From: Cnuella takakiae | Lineage (GTDB): Bacteria > Bacteroidota > Bacteroidia > Chitinophagales > Chitinophagaceae | Direction: 5' to 3' | Assembly: GCF_001953305.1 (NCBI RefSeq) | Contig: NZ_MTFE01000010.1 | Coordinates: forward strand, 975,977 to 1,008,716 | Length of the DNA stretch: 32,740 nt | Shown: piece after piece, positions 21,940-29,280 of the stretch | How the letters are laid out: the number at the start of each line of letters is the position of its first letter | How positions within the stretch are numbered: position 1 is the stretch's first letter | Notes under the pieces: generated by a model | Seen by the model: only the letters and a program-made list of their open reading frames with translations | Database searches by the model: none | What the model was told of the DNA's origin: nothing | Translations under genes and position numbers: made by a program

Positions 21940-22974
21940 TCATTCGGCAGTTTTCAGTTGTAGGAACAAACTATGCAACTGCTCGTCCTTGTTTCCTTCA
22001 GTACAGGTTCCCGAACGTTGGATGCTACCGATGCGTTTGCTTAAATCGGGGTGGCTGCTGAGCCATTCCGAAGGCTGCATGGCACCGCTTTCTTTTTGCA
22101 AAAAACGAAACAGCTGTACAAAGCCGCGACAACTGATGCCGCGTTGCCGCAACAGTTGCAAGCCCTCCATATCGGCCTCGGTTTCCAGCCTGCGGCTGTA
22201 GGATAGGTTCTTTAGCTCATTGACATTGTTGAGCAGCACGGCACTAACGGCGCCGGCATCGCCCACCAGCAGGGAAAGAAAAATGGTGCCGCCAAACTGC
22301 CGGAACACACTGCGCAGGGTGTGGCGGTTGCGCACATGTACAAACTCGTGGGCCAGCAGGGCTGCAAACTCATCGTAGCTGTCCAGGCCGCGGAGCAGCT
22401 TTTGGTATACTATGATATGACCGCCGGGCAGGGCAAAAGCATTGACCACATCTCCCTTTACCACGGTAATGCGTACCGGGTGTTCCGAGTCAAATTGCAG
22501 TGCCTGGAAAAAACGGTTGGCAGCCGCTGTAGCGGGTTTGTCGATGTCCGATGGCTGCACCATGGAGCGGTATACCTGCTCGCCCAGCTGTTTTTCGTAG
22601 CTATAAGGAAAGCGGGACGCCAGCAGTCCCGATACCCATGGCACCACCAGGAAATACACCAGGCTGAACAGCACCAGCACAATGGCCAGCAGTTTGGCCA
22701 GTGGCCCAAAGCGGCTGGCCCGGAACCGGTTGGCGGGATTGCGCAGGGCTTCGTGCAGCTGGCTGGTAAGCACAGCGTCTAAAACCTCGAGGGTTTGCGG
22801 CGGGTAGTCGTTGTAGCCAAAAAAGCTGGCGCGTTCCGAAGGCCGGATGCTGGCATACTGCCACAATACCGTACCGGCACCATCGGCACGGTGCAGCTCA
22901 ATAAAAAGGCCTTTACCTTCCAGCCGGATGGTGGCGGGATAGGAAAGGCCATTGCAGGTATAAGTAGCGTTCAT
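21940..22974 (-). CDS. M48 family zinc metallopeptidase
   Basis: Membrane-bound Ste24/HtpX-type protease of 344 residues. A soluble N-terminal domain (about 1-85) precedes a membrane segment (about 92-117, FGPLAKLLAIVLVLFSLVYF onward). The catalytic motif HEFVH gives His209, Glu210 and His213; the third ligand is Glu264 in SRRLETEAD, and SSHPDLSKRI is the family's C-terminal signature. It probably degrades or processes envelope proteins. The start at 22974 is preferred because the extra residues of a longer frame would be encoded by the word repeat at 22983-23009. Downstream of serS on the same strand. Confidence 0.9.
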   Translation of the reverse strand: MNATYTCNGLSYPATIRLEGKGLFIELHRADGAGTVLWQYASIRPSERASFFGYNDYPPQTLEVLDAVLTSQLHEALRNPANRFRASRFGPLAKLLAIVLVLFSLVYFLVVPWVSGLLASRFPYSYEKQLGEQVYRSMVQPSDIDKPATAAANRFFQALQFDSEHPVRITVVKGDVVNAFALPGGHIIVYQKLLRGLDSYDEFAALLAHEFVHVRNRHTLRSVFRQFGGTIFLSLLVGDAGAVSAVLLNNVNELKNLSYSRRLETEADMEGLQLLRQRGISCRGFVQLFRFLQKESGAMQPSEWLSSHPDLSKRIGSIQRSGTCTEGNKDEQLHSLFLQLKTAE

Positions 22975-22982
22975 GGTGGAAG

Positions 22983-23062
22983 TTTCTGGTTTTTTGTTTT
23001 TGGTTTGGGTGCATGCCATGCAACGATAGACTAAAAACTAAAAACGAGAAACCAAAAACGGG
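22983..23062. repeat. Intergenic inverted repeat (AAAAACCAAAAACT word)
   Basis: Left arm 22983-23009 (GGTTTTTTGTTTTTGGTTTG) and right arm 23028-23062 (ACTAAAAACTAAAAACGAG, AAACCAAAAACG). The word is the same as at 98-127 and 1107-1225, some 22 kb away. Confidence 0.75.
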
Positions 23063-24331
23063 TTAAATCATTTCTCCACCAAAATAAGGCTGCAGTGCTG
23101 GTGGCAGCAGGATGCCGTTTTCGGTCTGGTTGTTTTCCAACAGGCAGGCCAGGATGCGGGGCAGGGCCAGCGAGGAGCCATTCAGCGAATGCAGCAGCCC
23201 TGTTTTGCCTTCGCTGTTTTTGTAACGGATTTTCATCCGGTTGGTTTGGAAAGCCTCGAAGTTGGACACGGAACTTACTTCCAGCCAGCGTTCCTGGGCG
23301 GCGCTGTATACTTCAAAATCGTAGGTGATGGCCGAAGCAAAGCCCATATCGCCACCGCAAAGGCGCAGGATGCGGTAAGGCAGTCCCAGCGATTGCACCA
23401 GTGCTTCCACGTGGGCTACCATATCATCCAGCACATCGTAGCTCTGCTCGGGAGCTACCAGCTGAACGATCTCCACCTTATCGAACTGGTGGAGGCGGTT
23501 AAGACCGCGCACATCCTTGCCATAGGAACCGGCTTCACGGCGGAAGCAGGGGGTATAGGCGGTCATACGGATGGGCAGGTCGGCTTCCTTCAGGATGGTG
23601 TCGCGGTAAATATTCGTTACCGGCACTTCGGCCGTGGGAATGAGGTAGAGGTTGTCGGCGGTGGCGTGGTACATCTGTCCTTCCTTATCGGGCAGCTGGC
23701 CAGTGCCATAGGCCGATGCTTCGTTTACCATCAGCGGGGGCATAAACTCGGTATAGCCAGCCTTGGTATTATAATCCAAAAAGTACTGGATGAGGGCACG
23801 CTGCAGGCGGGCGCCTTTGTTCTTGTATACGGGAAAACCGGAGCCGGTGAGCTTGTTGCCCAGTTCAAAATCAATCAGGTCGTACTTTTTGGCCAGGTCC
23901 CAGTGGGGCACGGCGCCTGCGGGCAGTTGGGGAATAGAGCCCCCGGTGCGCACTTCCACATTTTCAGCGGGGGTGCGGCCTTCGGGTACCTGCTCGGAAG
24001 GCAGGTTGGGCAGTTTGATGAGGAGGTCGTGGAGGCTTTTCTCGGCTTCATCCAGCTGTTGCTGAATAGGCTGGAGTTCGCCCTTCAGGGTTTCCACTTC
24101 TTTTTTGCGGGCTTCGGCCTCTTCTTTCTGGCCCTTGCCCATCAGTGCGCCAATTTCTTTGGATGCTGCATTGATCTTGGCCTTGGTTTCATCAAAGCGG
24201 AAGGTGAGCTGCTTGCGCTCATCGTCTTTGGCAATAATGGCATCCACGATCTCCGGCTCGATGAAATGCTTCTTTGCTAACCGCTTCTTTACTTCTTCCG
24301 TATTCTGTTTGATAAAGGCAACTTGCAGCAT
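23063..24331 (-). CDS. serS: Serine--tRNA ligase
   Basis: Class II aminoacyl-tRNA synthetase charging tRNA-Ser, 422 residues. The N-terminal domain is the two-helix coiled-coil tRNA-binding arm (about 25-105). The catalytic core shows the serine-binding TAEVPVTN, motif 2 FRREAGSYGKDVRGLNRLHQ and motif 3 with NGSSLALPRILACLLEN. The start MLQVAFIKQNTEEVKKRLAK at 24331 is the standard SerRS N-terminus; an upstream Met (24352) would extend over the -7 promoter element. Length is normal. Divergent from the hypothetical gene at 24538. Confidence 0.97.
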   Translation of the reverse strand: MLQVAFIKQNTEEVKKRLAKKHFIEPEIVDAIIAKDDERKQLTFRFDETKAKINAASKEIGALMGKGQKEEAEARKKEVETLKGELQPIQQQLDEAEKSLHDLLIKLPNLPSEQVPEGRTPAENVEVRTGGSIPQLPAGAVPHWDLAKKYDLIDFELGNKLTGSGFPVYKNKGARLQRALIQYFLDYNTKAGYTEFMPPLMVNEASAYGTGQLPDKEGQMYHATADNLYLIPTAEVPVTNIYRDTILKEADLPIRMTAYTPCFRREAGSYGKDVRGLNRLHQFDKVEIVQLVAPEQSYDVLDDMVAHVEALVQSLGLPYRILRLCGGDMGFASAITYDFEVYSAAQERWLEVSSVSNFEAFQTNRMKIRYKNSEGKTGLLHSLNGSSLALPRILACLLENNQTENGILLPPALQPYFGGEMI

Positions 24332-24349
24332 GCACAAAAAATTTGGCCT

Positions 24350-24357
24350 CAAAGGTA
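24350..24357 (-). promoter_or_regulatory. TAnnTTTG -7 element for serS
   Basis: TACCTTTG on the minus strand, ending 18 nt before the serS ATG, predicting a leader of roughly 10-14 nt. Confidence 0.5.
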
Positions 24358-24524
24358 ACCGCAGATTTGTATGCTTTTTTAAGGATTAGTATGATAGGTG
24401 TCTGCAAGCGTAAACAACTAAGCTTTCTGCGTTTGTTTCTATTACTTTCAAGCACCTGGTATGTGGATGCGGATTGGCATGCAGTTCATACAAATCATTC
24501 CTGATCATACAAATTTGCGGTTCC

Positions 24525-24532
24525 TACCTTTG
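24525..24532 (+). promoter_or_regulatory. TAnnTTTG -7 element for 114-residue hypothetical
   Basis: TACCTTTG followed by CGGCT and the ATG at 24538. With transcription normally starting a few bases after this element, the mRNA would be leaderless or nearly so. Confidence 0.5.
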
Positions 24533-24537
24533 CGGCT

Positions 24538-24882
24538 ATGAATTTCAACGACGACCTGCAGGTGCGGTGGTTTGCCCTGGAGCAAAAAATGATGGAGCGG
24601 TTTGGCAAAAAGCCGGATGTGGAAAGCATCCTGTTCCTGATCGGCATACAGGAACTGGGCGATGTAAAAGCGAAGTTTAGCAAGGAACAAAAGCAGGACC
24701 TGATGCATATTGCCATTTGTACCGTACTCAGCCCCAGTGGTTATTACGAGCTGGAAAAGGTAGATGAAGACGGCTGGCCGCATTTCAAACAACTTAAACC
24801 CATGCCCGAACTGGTTCCTTTTGAGCAGGAGAATTTTCTGAAGGATCATATCCTGTTGTATTTCCAGGAGCAGGGTTTTTAA
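24538..24882 (+). CDS. Conserved hypothetical protein, 114 residues
   Basis: Soluble, mostly helical protein with no domain I can name and no signal peptide. Distinct stretches are MNFNDDLQVRWFALEQKMME, RFGKKPDVESILFLIGIQEL, KEQKQDLMHIAICTVLSPSG and YYELEKVDEDGWPHFKQL. The even spread of aromatic and charged residues looks like a real, conserved protein; I believe relatives occur widely in Bacteroidota, from memory only. The next gene may begin at its stop codon (TAAATG at 24880) or 51 nt later. Promoter directly upstream. Function unknown. Confidence 0.75.
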   Translation: MNFNDDLQVRWFALEQKMMERFGKKPDVESILFLIGIQELGDVKAKFSKEQKQDLMHIAICTVLSPSGYYELEKVDEDGWPHFKQLKPMPELVPFEQENFLKDHILLYFQEQGF

Positions 24883-24933
24883 ATGAAATTTGTTGCACAC
24901 GCCATTTATGTTGCCACTGTACCTGTAACTACC

Positions 24934-25626
24934 ATGAAACAACTGCTATTCTTACTGCTCCTGATTTCCCACCTCGCCCCTGCCCAGCAGGATAATAAGC
25001 TGCGTAAAAAGGATCGCCGCCGCGATGTGGAGCTTGTTACCACGTCAGGTGCTATCCGTTTGCGGCTCTATGATGCCACACCGCAGCACCGCGACAATTT
25101 CCTGCAGCTTGTAAAAAGCCGTTTTTATGACAGCATCCTGTTTCACCGCGTTATTCAGGGTTTCATGGTACAGAGCGGCGATCCCAACAGCCGGCGGGCT
25201 GCTGCCGGGCAAAGACTGGGAACCGGAGGTCCGGGATATACCCTTCCTGCCGAGATAAAGCCGGAACTGTTTCACCAAAAAGGGGCACTGGCAGCGGCCC
25301 GCAACGGCGATGATGTAAACCCCGAACGGCGCAGCAGCGCCAGCCAATTTTATATTGTACAGGGAAAAACTTGGACCGACAGCCAGATGGATTCGCTGGA
25401 AAGGGTGCGGGTAAAAAGAAAGATCACCCAGGAGCAAAGAGCGGTTTACCGGACTACCGGCGGCACGCCCCAACTGGATAACCAGTATACCATTTTTGGC
25501 TATGTTGTTAAAGGCCAGGATGTAATTGACCGTATTGCGGCCACACCCGTCAACCGCCAGCTGGGCGACCGGCCCGCACAGGATGTGCGGATCGTACAGG
25601 CGAGATTGGTGAGGAGAAGACAGTAA
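24934..25626 (+). CDS. Exported cyclophilin-type peptidyl-prolyl isomerase
   Basis: Catalyses cis-trans isomerisation of proline peptide bonds during folding of exported proteins; 230 residues. The start MKQLLFLLLLISHLAPAQQ gives a clean signal peptide. An earlier ATG at 24883, directly after the previous stop, would put 17 residues before it and is less likely. Cyclophilin motifs are FHRVIQGFMVQSGD (catalytic Arg, Phe and Gln), GYTLPAEI, GALAAARNGDDVNPERRSSA and SQFYIVQG. A helical insertion (TDSQMDSLERVRVKRKITQE) sits after the core, common in Bacteroidota periplasmic cyclophilins. The C-terminus is basic. Downstream of a hypothetical gene, probably co-transcribed. Confidence 0.92.
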   Translation: MKQLLFLLLLISHLAPAQQDNKLRKKDRRRDVELVTTSGAIRLRLYDATPQHRDNFLQLVKSRFYDSILFHRVIQGFMVQSGDPNSRRAAAGQRLGTGGPGYTLPAEIKPELFHQKGALAAARNGDDVNPERRSSASQFYIVQGKTWTDSQMDSLERVRVKRKITQEQRAVYRTTGGTPQLDNQYTIFGYVVKGQDVIDRIAATPVNRQLGDRPAQDVRIVQARLVRRRQ

Positions 25627-25761
25627 AGAGGTTAGTCCATTTCCTATTTGGTTGAACAGTATGTAGGTAACCAGCCTTTTTAGTTAACTATTCGTTTCAA
25701 AATGGTTTAACCGGCCTGAAATAGTTACTGTATTTTTCAAACATCCTATTGCTCAGGCTGC

Positions 25762-25832
25762 CATGTACCCTTCTTTATTGTCTTTCCCGTCTTTACTGAC
25801 TTTTCTGTCTTTTCCGTCTTTCCCAACTTCCA
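25762..25832. repeat. Single-arm word repeat (GTCTTTCCC)
   Basis: Degenerate tandem GTCTTTCCCGTCTTTACTGA-like units between the cyclophilin and gcvH. No complementary arm is found nearby, unlike most other repeats in the window. Confidence 0.55.
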
Positions 25833-25859
25833 ACTATATTGCGGCCCTAAATCAATGCT

Positions 25860-26237
25860 ATGAACTTTCCGGATAACCTGCGTTACACCAAAGAGCACGA
25901 ATGGGTACGTATTGAAGGCGATGAAGCCGTTGTAGGTATTACCAGCTTTGCACAGGGCGAACTGGGTGATATTGTTTACGTGGAAATCGAAACCGTTGGC
26001 CAGGACCTGGAAAGCGGTGCCGTGTTTGGTACTGTTGAAGCGGTAAAAACCGTTAGCGACCTTTTCCTGCCTGTGAGCGGAGTCATTACGGAAGTAAACC
26101 CCCAACTGAACAGCAGCCCCGAGCTGGTAAACAGCGATCCCTACGGTGAAGGCTGGATGGTGCGGATGAAGGTGAAAGACCTCGCCGATGTGGAAGGCCT
26201 TATGACCGCCGAAGCTTACCAAAGTCTTGTTGCTTAA
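25860..26237 (+). CDS. gcvH: Glycine cleavage system H protein
   Basis: Lipoyl carrier protein of the glycine cleavage system, shuttling the methylamine group between the P, T and L proteins; 125 residues, standard length. The lipoylated lysine is Lys63 in GAVFGTVEAVKTVSDLFLPV, with the surrounding ESGAVFGTVEAVK motif intact. The N-terminus (MNFPDNLRYTKEHEWVRIEG) and the C-terminal helix segment (EGWMVRMKVKD) are typical. It has its own terminator. The other gcv genes are not in this window, as is common in this phylum. Confidence 0.96.
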   Translation: MNFPDNLRYTKEHEWVRIEGDEAVVGITSFAQGELGDIVYVEIETVGQDLESGAVFGTVEAVKTVSDLFLPVSGVITEVNPQLNSSPELVNSDPYGEGWMVRMKVKDLADVEGLMTAEAYQSLVA

Positions 26238-26245
26238 TAAAATTC

Positions 26246-26269
26246 AAGCCTTCTCCGGAAGGCTTTTTT
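26246..26269 (+). terminator. Rho-independent terminator after gcvH
   Basis: AAGCCTTC pairs with GAAGGCTT around TCCG, followed by a T run. The next gene's ATG is only 6 nt further, so that gene needs read-through or a promoter inside gcvH. Confidence 0.85.
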
Positions 26270-26275
26270 AATGCT

Positions 26276-26638
26276 ATGCGTTTGCTGAATCGTTATGCGC
26301 TGCCCTTTGCACTGGGGTGGCTGGTGTTTATCTCTTTCCTGTTTTGTCTGCCTGGTAGTGCCATTCCCAAGATCAACTGGCTTTCAGGTATCCATTTCGA
26401 TAAATGGGTGCATATCGGTCTTTTTGCCGTCCTGCTGTTTTTGTGGGGGAATGCCCTTGGCGTTTTTACCCGCCGCAAGCCCTTGCTGCTGTTGCTGACA
26501 GCCATAGCCTATGGCTTGCTGGTGGAAGTGGTACAGGACCAACTGATCGTGAACCGCGATTTTGATTTGTGGGACGCCGCCGCCGATACGGCAGGAGCGA
26601 TGTTAGGATTGTGGGCCTTGGCCCGTATAAAAAAATAA
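26276..26638 (+). CDS. VanZ-like membrane protein
   Basis: A 120-residue integral membrane protein with four hydrophobic segments (about 8-27, 41-60, 66-88, 96-115). Family-typical features are HFDKWVHIGLFAVLLFLWGN and the C-terminal DLWDAAADTAGAMLGLW with its conserved acidic residues. VanZ-like proteins are named after a teicoplanin-resistance gene, but most chromosomal members have no known function, and resistance should not be inferred. It starts immediately after the gcvH terminator. A hairpin (26639-26658) lies directly at its stop codon. Confidence 0.85.
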   Translation: MRLLNRYALPFALGWLVFISFLFCLPGSAIPKINWLSGIHFDKWVHIGLFAVLLFLWGNALGVFTRRKPLLLLLTAIAYGLLVEVVQDQLIVNRDFDLWDAAADTAGAMLGLWALARIKK

Positions 26639-26658
26639 ACCCCTGTGGAAACAGGGGT
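26639..26658 (-). terminator. Hairpin at VanZ stop, oriented as minus-strand terminator
   Basis: ACCCCTGT pairs with ACAGGGGT around GGAA. On the minus strand the stem is followed by TTTATTTTTTT, which overlaps the last VanZ codons. It could end transcripts coming from prfA or from the interval before it; on the plus strand it lacks a T tract. Confidence 0.5.
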
Positions 26659-26748
26659 CGCAACCAAAACTAACTGCTTATGAGAAAATTGACTGCTCTT
26701 AGAAGAACAACTTCATAAAAGCAAATATGTTGCCAAAGGGTTAATCTG

Positions 26749-26884
26749 ATTTTCTTAAAATGTTCTTAAGGCATTGCTGCCCTTTGCAAGAACTGCTTCT
26801 AAAAGAGAAAAAATGATGCCAGTTTTTGCAAAACACCCAATTTTTCTTTGCTGCTTCCCAAGATGAGAAGCTTTTAAGAAAAAT
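26749..26884 (+). ncRNA. Candidate structured small RNA
   Basis: In the gene-free stretch before prfA, ATTTTCTTAAAA (26749-26760) can pair with TTTTAAGAAAAAT (26872-26884) as a closing stem with one bulged base. Inside, TTTGCAAGAACTG (26783-26795) pairs with CAGTTTTTGCAAA (26820-26832) over 13 bp including one G-U pair. That wobble pairs only in the plus-strand RNA. Closing stem, internal loop and apical stem recall 6S-like RNAs, but identity, ends and expression are unproven. A very short frame (26680-26718, 12 codons) lies just upstream. Confidence 0.3.
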
Positions 26885-26928
26885 GCAACTCATCAATTGA
26901 AAAAAAAGTCAGTAAGAAAGACCAATAA

Positions 26929-27993
26929 TTATGCCTGTTTGGTCATTTTCTCCGCATTTTCAGCAAATTGCAGCGCATCAATAAGCTCCTGGATACCGCC
27001 GTTCAACACTTCCTGCAGGTTGTATAAAGTAAGGCCAATGCGGTGATCGGTAACCCGGCCCTGCGGGAAATTGTAGGTGCGGATTTTTGCCGACCGGTCG
27101 CCGGAGCTCACCAGGCTCTTGCGGTGTCGGGAAATTTCTTCCTCTTGTTTGCGCACCTGTTCCTCATACAATTTGGTACGCATCATATTCATGGCCTTTT
27201 CGCGGTTGCCCAGCTGGGTACGTTCAGTTTGACAAATCACCACCGTTCCGGTAGGGATGTGGGTCAGCATCACCTTGGTCTCCACTTTGTTTACGTTCTG
27301 TCCACCGGCGCCACCGCTTCGGGAGGTTTCCATCTTGACATCGCTCTCTTTCAGTTCAAAATCCACCTCTTCGGCCTCAGGCATCACCGCAACCGTTGCT
27401 GCGCTGGTATGTACCCTGCCGCTGGCTTCCGTATCGGGCACGCGTTGTACGCGGTGTACGCCGCTCTCAAATTTGAGGGTGCCATATACGTCGTCGCCAA
27501 TCACTTCCAGCTGTGCTTCCTTGAAACCGCCTACCGCGCCTTCATTTTCCGAAAGCAGGGCCACTTTCCAGCCACGCTGCTCGCAATAACGTTGGTACAT
27601 ACGCAGCAGGTCGCCTGCAAAAAGGCTGGCTTCATCGCCGCCGGTACCGGCACGGATCTCCAGGATGGCATTTTTATCGTCCTGCGGATCTTTGGGAATC
27701 AGCATCTGGCGGATAGACGCCTCCATTTTTTCCTGTTTTTCTTCCGAGTCGGGCAGTTCCATCTTGGCCAGTTCGCGCATCTCCTCGTCATTGCCGTTGA
27801 GTGCCTCTCTGTAAAAGGCCACATCATCCAGCACCTTGCGGTAGTCGTTGTAGGCGTTCACGATCTTTTCCAGTCCGCGGTACTCCTTACTCAGCCCACC
27901 GAACTTTTTATTGTCGGCAATAATTTCGGGGTTGGTAAGCGCGATACCTATTTCATCAAAGCGGGCTTTTATGGCGTCAAGTCTGTCGAGCAT
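26929..27993 (-). CDS. prfA: Peptide chain release factor 1
   Basis: Recognises UAA and UAG stop codons and triggers peptide release; 354 residues, normal for RF1. The stop-codon reading P-x-T motif is Pro186-Asp-Thr188 in [17 protein letters not shown], which distinguishes it from RF2 (SPF). The catalytic GGQ is at 230-232 in [15 protein letters not shown]. The helical N-terminal domain and the C-terminal [20 protein letters not shown] are intact. The -7 element TAATTTTG lies 16 nt before the ATG. Divergent from the amidohydrolase gene. Confidence 0.97.
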   Translation of the reverse strand: MLDRLDAIKARFDEIGIALTNPEIIADNKKFGGLSKEYRGLEKIVNAYNDYRKVLDDVAFYREALNGNDEEMRELAKMELPDSEEKQEKMEASIRQMLIPKDPQDDKNAILEIRAGTGGDEASLFAGDLLRMYQRYCEQRGWKVALLSENEGAVGGFKEAQLEVIGDDVYGTLKFESGVHRVQRVPDTEASGRVHTSAATVAVMPEAEEVDFELKESDVKMETSRSGGAGGQNVNKVETKVMLTHIPTGTVVICQTERTQLGNREKAMNMMRTKLYEEQVRKQEEEISRHRKSLVSSGDRSAKIRTYNFPQGRVTDHRIGLTLYNLQEVLNGGIQELIDALQFAENAEKMTKQA

Positions 27994-28009
27994 GGTAAAA
28001 ATTAGGCGG

Positions 28010-28017
28010 CAAAATTA
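28010..28017 (-). promoter_or_regulatory. TAnnTTTG -7 element for prfA
   Basis: TAATTTTG on the minus strand, 16 nt before the prfA ATG, giving a leader of about 10 nt. It faces the divergent -7-like element at 28050-28057. Confidence 0.45.
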
Positions 28018-28049
28018 AGCGCCAGCGGCCAATGCAAACGTTAAGGGCC

Positions 28050-28057
28050 TATTTTAG
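28050..28057 (+). promoter_or_regulatory. -7-like element for amidohydrolase gene
   Basis: TATTTTAG, one base off TAnnTTTG, ending 4 nt before the ATG at 28062. It supports that start over the earlier in-frame ATG at 28032. Confidence 0.35.
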
Positions 28058-28061
28058 CCAC

Positions 28062-29243
28062 ATGGCAGTAAAAATGTACCGGGCAAGCCGGATGTTTGAC
28101 GGGCAGCAGTTTTTGCCGGAGGGCACAACCGTGGTGGTGAAAAATGGAACAATACTGGACCTCTTGGCGCCCGAAAATGCACCTGAGGAGTTCGAAATGC
28201 TGTCGGGTATCCTCATGCCGGGTATGGTAAACGCCCACTGCCACCTGGAGTTGAGTCATTTTAAAAATCAAATCAACGAAGGTGGTGGATTGGTACATTT
28301 TCTATTGCAGGTGGTGGCCAAACGAAAGGAAGGCTGGCCGCTTGAAATCATTACTGAAAGGGCAAAACAGGCCGTTGCCGAAATGCGGGCTGCCGGCATT
28401 GTGGCTGTAGGTGATATCTGCAATACCACCGATGTTATTGGTATCAAAAAGGAAAGCGGGTTGCAATGGCGCAACTTTGTGGAGGTGCTCAACTTTTCCG
28501 ATGCCACCCTGGAACCGCGCTGGGCGCACAACCGGGCTGTGTTGGAAGGACACCTGGCAGCCGGGCTTGCTGCATCCATCCTTACGCCGCATGCGCCCTA
28601 TAGCGTTAGCCCGGCCACTTTTACCGCACTCAACGAGGCATCCGAAGGAGCAATTATTTCGGTGCACAACCAGGAAACGCCGGCAGAAAATGAGCTTTTT
28701 GAATCGGGTGGTGGCGATTTTTTGCAATTATACCAGCTTACGCAAACACAGCCCCTGGGTGGTACAGGAAAGAGCAGCCTGCAAAGCTGGCTGCCCTATT
28801 TTACCAAGGGCCAAACCATTGTACTGGTACACAACACTTTTACCAAATTGGAAGATATTCAATTTGCGCAGGCACATGCCCGGCAATACGGGCTGAAGCT
28901 GGTATGGTGTCTTTGCCCGGGTGCCAATAAGTATATTGAAGATGCTGTACCGCCGTTGCCTTTATTGCTTGAAGAAGGCTGCACTGTGGTACTGGGTACC
29001 GATAGTTACAGCAGCAACTGGCAACTGAGTATTGCATCCGAAATAAAGTTGCTGGCTGAAGCTTACCCTCAATTGCCACTGGAAAGCTTGTTACAGGCAG
29101 CAACTGTTAATGGTGCACGAGCCTTGGGGTGGACCCAACTGGGCAGGCTGGAAAAGGGAGCAGCACCCGGCCTTGCATTGTTGGGGTTGGATACAGCGGG
29201 AAAGCTAACGGGCCAGGCTAGAGCACACCTCACAGGTTTTTAA
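28062..29243 (+). CDS. Amidohydrolase-family deaminase
   Basis: Metal-dependent hydrolase of the amidohydrolase superfamily, TRZ/ATZ/MtaD-type deaminase branch, 393 residues. A small beta-sandwich (about 1-50) leads into the barrel. Metal site: His59-x-His61 in MVNAHCHLELSH, a His in LTPHAPYSVSP, the HNQETPAENELF segment (His plus the Glu expected in deaminases), and the Asp in VVLGTDSYSSNW. Possible substrates include adenosine or S-adenosylhomocysteine analogues, aminodeoxyfutalosine or aminopyrimidines; sequence alone does not decide. Its last codons and stop lie within the palindrome at 29225-29257. Convergent with birA. Confidence 0.85.
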   Translation: MAVKMYRASRMFDGQQFLPEGTTVVVKNGTILDLLAPENAPEEFEMLSGILMPGMVNAHCHLELSHFKNQINEGGGLVHFLLQVVAKRKEGWPLEIITERAKQAVAEMRAAGIVAVGDICNTTDVIGIKKESGLQWRNFVEVLNFSDATLEPRWAHNRAVLEGHLAAGLAASILTPHAPYSVSPATFTALNEASEGAIISVHNQETPAENELFESGGGDFLQLYQLTQTQPLGGTGKSSLQSWLPYFTKGQTIVLVHNTFTKLEDIQFAQAHARQYGLKLVWCLCPGANKYIEDAVPPLPLLLEEGCTVVLGTDSYSSNWQLSIASEIKLLAEAYPQLPLESLLQAATVNGARALGWTQLGRLEKGAAPGLALLGLDTAGKLTGQARAHLTGF

Positions 29244-29257
29244 AACCTGTGAGGTGT
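29225..29257. repeat. 33-nt perfect palindrome over the amidohydrolase stop codon
   Basis: Sixteen-base arms ACACCTCACAGGTTTT and AAAACCTGTGAGGTGT around a single T. It shares the GGTTTT-N-AAAACC core with 13311-13341. The left arm encodes the protein's last residues (HLTGF) and the stop codon TAA begins at the centre. It could act as a shared terminator for the convergent birA gene. Confidence 0.85.
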
Positions 29258-29280
29258 ATTCCAAAAACCTGTTAGTATGG

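Noticed and set aside
26276-26638. Glycopeptide resistance gene
   Set aside because: The VanZ-like label is a family name; no other van genes are present and the protein is a generic small membrane protein.
26680-26718. 12-codon frame MRKLTALRRTTS
   Set aside because: It looks like the first codons of an exported protein but has no hydrophobic core and stops at once; too short to call as a gene or leader peptide.
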